Positions 5,340 through 6,284 of a stretch of DNA of 6,284 nt are shown here, piece after piece. The DNA lies in NCBI GenBank assembly GCA_029256645.1, contig JAQSXM010000213.1, forward strand, positions 1-6,284, written 5' to 3'. The stretch is from Sporomusa sp. (lineage in GTDB: Bacteria; Bacillota_C; Negativicutes; Sporomusales; Sporomusaceae). The position numbers and the translations under genes were made by a program. Each line of letters starts with the position of its first letter. Position 1 is the first letter of the stretch. The notes beneath the pieces were generated by a model. It did no database searches and was not told the DNA's origin. It was given only the letters and a program-made list of their open reading frames with translations.

Positions 5340-5910
5340 CAGCTTCACCTCCTCCTGTTAACCCATGCTCGGTAAATAAGTCTTTAAGCTTTTTCAGCGC
5401 CCGCTGCTGCAGCATCTTTATCGCAGCACCACTTTTTCCCATAATCCGGGCAGCATCGGCAACCGACAACCCTTGGATAATCCGCAGCTCAATGACCTGC
5501 CGTTGTTCAGCTGGCAAGCGGGCCAGCAGGCTAACTACTTCCCCGCGCCATTCAGCGTTTACTGCAGACTCTTCCGGTCGTGAATCGGGATCAATGATCG
5601 GCTCATTGTATTCAGCAATATCCACAACCTGGGGAGCCCGGCCGCGTTTGCGGTAATAATCAATAATAAGATTAAGGGCAATCCGTGACAAATAGGTTTT
5701 AAAGGTGGCGTTCGTTTCTTTATAACGTGGTAATGCTGCCAGGGCCCGTAAGAAGGTGTCTTGTGCAATCTCCTGGGCATCTTCGGGATTGCCGGTTTTT
5801 GCTAAAGCCAAACGGTACATAGAAGGCCAATGGCTGGAAACAAGCGCATTAAGTGCTGCGCGGTCACCTTCCCTGGCTTTGGCAATCATAATATTTTCAT
5901 TTTCTGACAA
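5329..5910 (-). CDS. ECF-family RNA polymerase sigma factor
   Basis: A 193-residue protein with the two-domain ECF layout. Region 2 spans about 19-90 (DAQEIAQDTFLRALAALPRYK, then FKTYLSRIALNLIIDYYRK); region 4 spans about 127-177 (LPAEQRQVIELRIIQGLSV, with the helix-turn-helix about 147-172). Regions 1.2 and 3 are absent, as in ECF factors. It directs RNA polymerase to a set of promoters when released by its anti-sigma factor. The start is TTG at 5910-5908. An in-frame TGA directly precedes it, AGTGGTGA (5924-5917) lies 6 nt upstream, and the resulting N-terminus (ENIMIAKAREGD) has normal ECF length. The in-frame ATG at 5889 (codon 8) has no ribosome site. The Gly-rich tail (GLTGGGEAGAG) overlaps the downstream anti-sigma gene. 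A candidate autoregulatory promoter lies 34 bp upstream. Confidence 0.94.
   Translation of the reverse strand: MSENENIMIAKAREGDRAALNALVSSHWPSMYRLALAKTGNPEDAQEIAQDTFLRALAALPRYKETNATFKTYLSRIALNLIIDYYRKRGRAPQVVDIAEYNEPIIDPDSRPEESAVNAEWRGEVVSLLARLPAEQRQVIELRIIQGLSVADAARIMGKSGAAIKMLQQRALKKLKDLFTEHGLTGGGEAGAG
5345..5353 (-). promoter_or_regulatory. Near-perfect Shine-Dalgarno site inside the sigma gene, decides the anti-sigma start
   Basis: AGGAGGTGA on the minus strand (5353-5345) complements the 16S rRNA 3' end over nine bases. It is embedded in the last codons of the sigma gene, where it encodes part of the GGGEAG tail. Its spacing favours the GTG at 5339-5337 over the GTG at 5348-5346. Confidence 0.8.
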
Positions 5911-5943
5911 TCATTGTCACCACTCTTTAGGCTTACATATAAT

Positions 5944-5976
5944 TTAACGTTACAGAAGCCAATAAGTAACGCCACA
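5944..5976 (-). promoter_or_regulatory. Putative ECF (autoregulatory) promoter of the sigma/anti-sigma operon
   Basis: The minus strand has TGTGGCGTTACTT (5976-5964), 14 nt, then CGTTAA (5949-5944). The 13-mer is identical to that upstream of the PrcB-domain gene (4319-4307). The predicted start near 5937 gives a leader of about 26 nt. AACGTTAC (5946-5953) is a second, diverged copy of AACGCCAC (5968-5975) 22 bp away, so tandem operator sites are an alternative reading. TAACGTTA (5945-5952) is also a perfect 8-bp palindrome. Confidence 0.5.
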
Positions 5977-5985
5977 GGTCGTTAT

Positions 5986-6013
5986 CTTATAGTATGTTAC
6001 GAATGCATGAAAA
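5986..6013 (-). promoter_or_regulatory. Candidate sigma-A promoter of the sigma/anti-sigma operon
   Basis: On the minus strand TTTTCA (6013-6008, 4/6 match) is followed after 16 bp by TATAAG (5991-5986, 5/6 match). The -35 hexamer is the same as in the phosphatase promoter. It would give a basal transcript starting near 5979, with the ECF-like motif inside its leader. Confidence 0.45.
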
Positions 6014-6029
6014 AAATTTCTTAGTTTCA

Positions 6030-6284
6030 TTACTTTACCAGAAACTCTCCCAGGGTAAGAGGGAGCTGTGCCAGCTTTTCTTTTACCTCTGCAACATCAT
6101 CAGCAAAATCATCAGCTGTTGCTTTATCGTCAAAGCGCACTTTGACATCTACGGTATGTCCATCATACAAACGAAACGAGGTCTCAACCAATCCAATATT
6201 CTCTGTCTCTACACAAATCCTGAGCCAGGTCTCGGTCACTGTCTGTCCGGATTTTTTTCGATCTTCCTGCTCCTGGTGATAGAT
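6030..6284 (-). CDS. C-terminal end of a FliK-like (Flg_hook domain) protein, 5' end cut by window edge
   Basis: The frame is open from the window edge to a TAA at 6032-6030, giving 84 visible residues. A GTG at 6239 is in frame but has no ribosome site, and the upstream codons (YHQEQEDRKKSGQ) are open, so this is the tail of a longer protein. The stretch LRICVETENIGLVETSFRL, then VDVKVRF and a helix (DDFADDVAEVKEKLAQL) ending in LTLGEFLV fits the strand-strand-helix-strand pattern of the FliK C-terminal domain (LGxVExxLxL ... LxxxLxxLGxxxxxV). FliK controls flagellar hook length and export switching. The family call rests on this pattern only; a non-flagellar FliK-like protein is possible. 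No clear terminator follows before the sigma operon promoter region. Confidence 0.5.
   Translation of the reverse strand: MYHQEQEDRKKSGQTVTETWLRICVETENIGLVETSFRLYDGHTVDVKVRFDDKATADDFADDVAEVKEKLAQLPLTLGEFLVK

Noticed and set aside
5340..5348. GTG at 5348 as anti-sigma start
   Set aside because: It lies inside the best ribosome site. The GTG three codons later has ideal spacing.
5990..6029. Terminator of the FliK-like gene
   Set aside because: There is a T-rich run on the minus strand, but only a weak AT stem precedes it.
6030..6239. Complete 69-residue small protein starting at GTG 6239
   Set aside because: The frame stays open to the window edge, no Shine-Dalgarno site precedes the GTG, and the residues fit the tail of a FliK-like domain.

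Overview
The window looks like chromosomal DNA from a moderate-GC, low-to-mid-40s-percent member of the Bacillota. The evidence is strong GGAGG-type Shine-Dalgarno sites, an RsbU-type PP2C phosphatase, an HD-GYP protein, an exported PrcB-domain protein and a GGGGACGGTTCTC-type palindromic repeat of a kind I recall from clostridial and Negativicutes genomes. A Sporomusaceae-like (Negativicutes) host is my best guess. It is inference only, because no marker gene is present.

Layout from left to right. 1-461 (-) is the N-terminal part of a Nit2-type carbon-nitrogen hydrolase, cut by the window edge just before its catalytic cysteine. After a 157-bp divergent spacer with short repeats and dyads, 619-1737 (+) encodes an HD-GYP protein (predicted c-di-GMP phosphodiesterase) with a GYT in place of GYP. 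Converging on it with a 14-bp overlap is 1724-2902 (-), a membrane-anchored PAS-PP2C (RsbU/SpoIIE-type) phosphatase with its own sigma-A-like promoter. A strong terminator (2986-3027) separates that gene from 3028-4224 (-), an exported protein with a C-terminal PrcB domain.

The 203-bp spacer 4225-4427 holds a perfect 28-bp inverted repeat, which is a doublet of REP-like hairpins, plus regulatory motifs. Next come 4428-5339 (-), a single-pass Pro-rich membrane protein that is probably an anti-sigma factor, and 5329-5910 (-), an ECF sigma factor. The two overlap and are translationally coupled. The right edge (6030-6284, -) is the C-terminus of a FliK-like protein.

The most interesting signal is a 13-bp sequence (TGTGGCGTTACTT on the minus strand) found both upstream of the sigma/anti-sigma operon and upstream of the PrcB-domain gene. 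In each case a CGTT-A box follows at ECF-promoter spacing (14-15 nt after ACTT). This suggests that the sigma factor drives its own operon and that the exported PrcB-domain protein is a regulon member, so sigma, anti-sigma and exported effector would form one envelope-signalling module. The HD-GYP and PAS-PP2C genes add two further signalling outputs (c-di-GMP turnover and serine/threonine dephosphorylation), but nothing in the sequence ties them directly to the sigma module. No tRNA, rRNA, CRISPR array or transposase gene was seen, and no gene-free stretch exceeds 300 bases.
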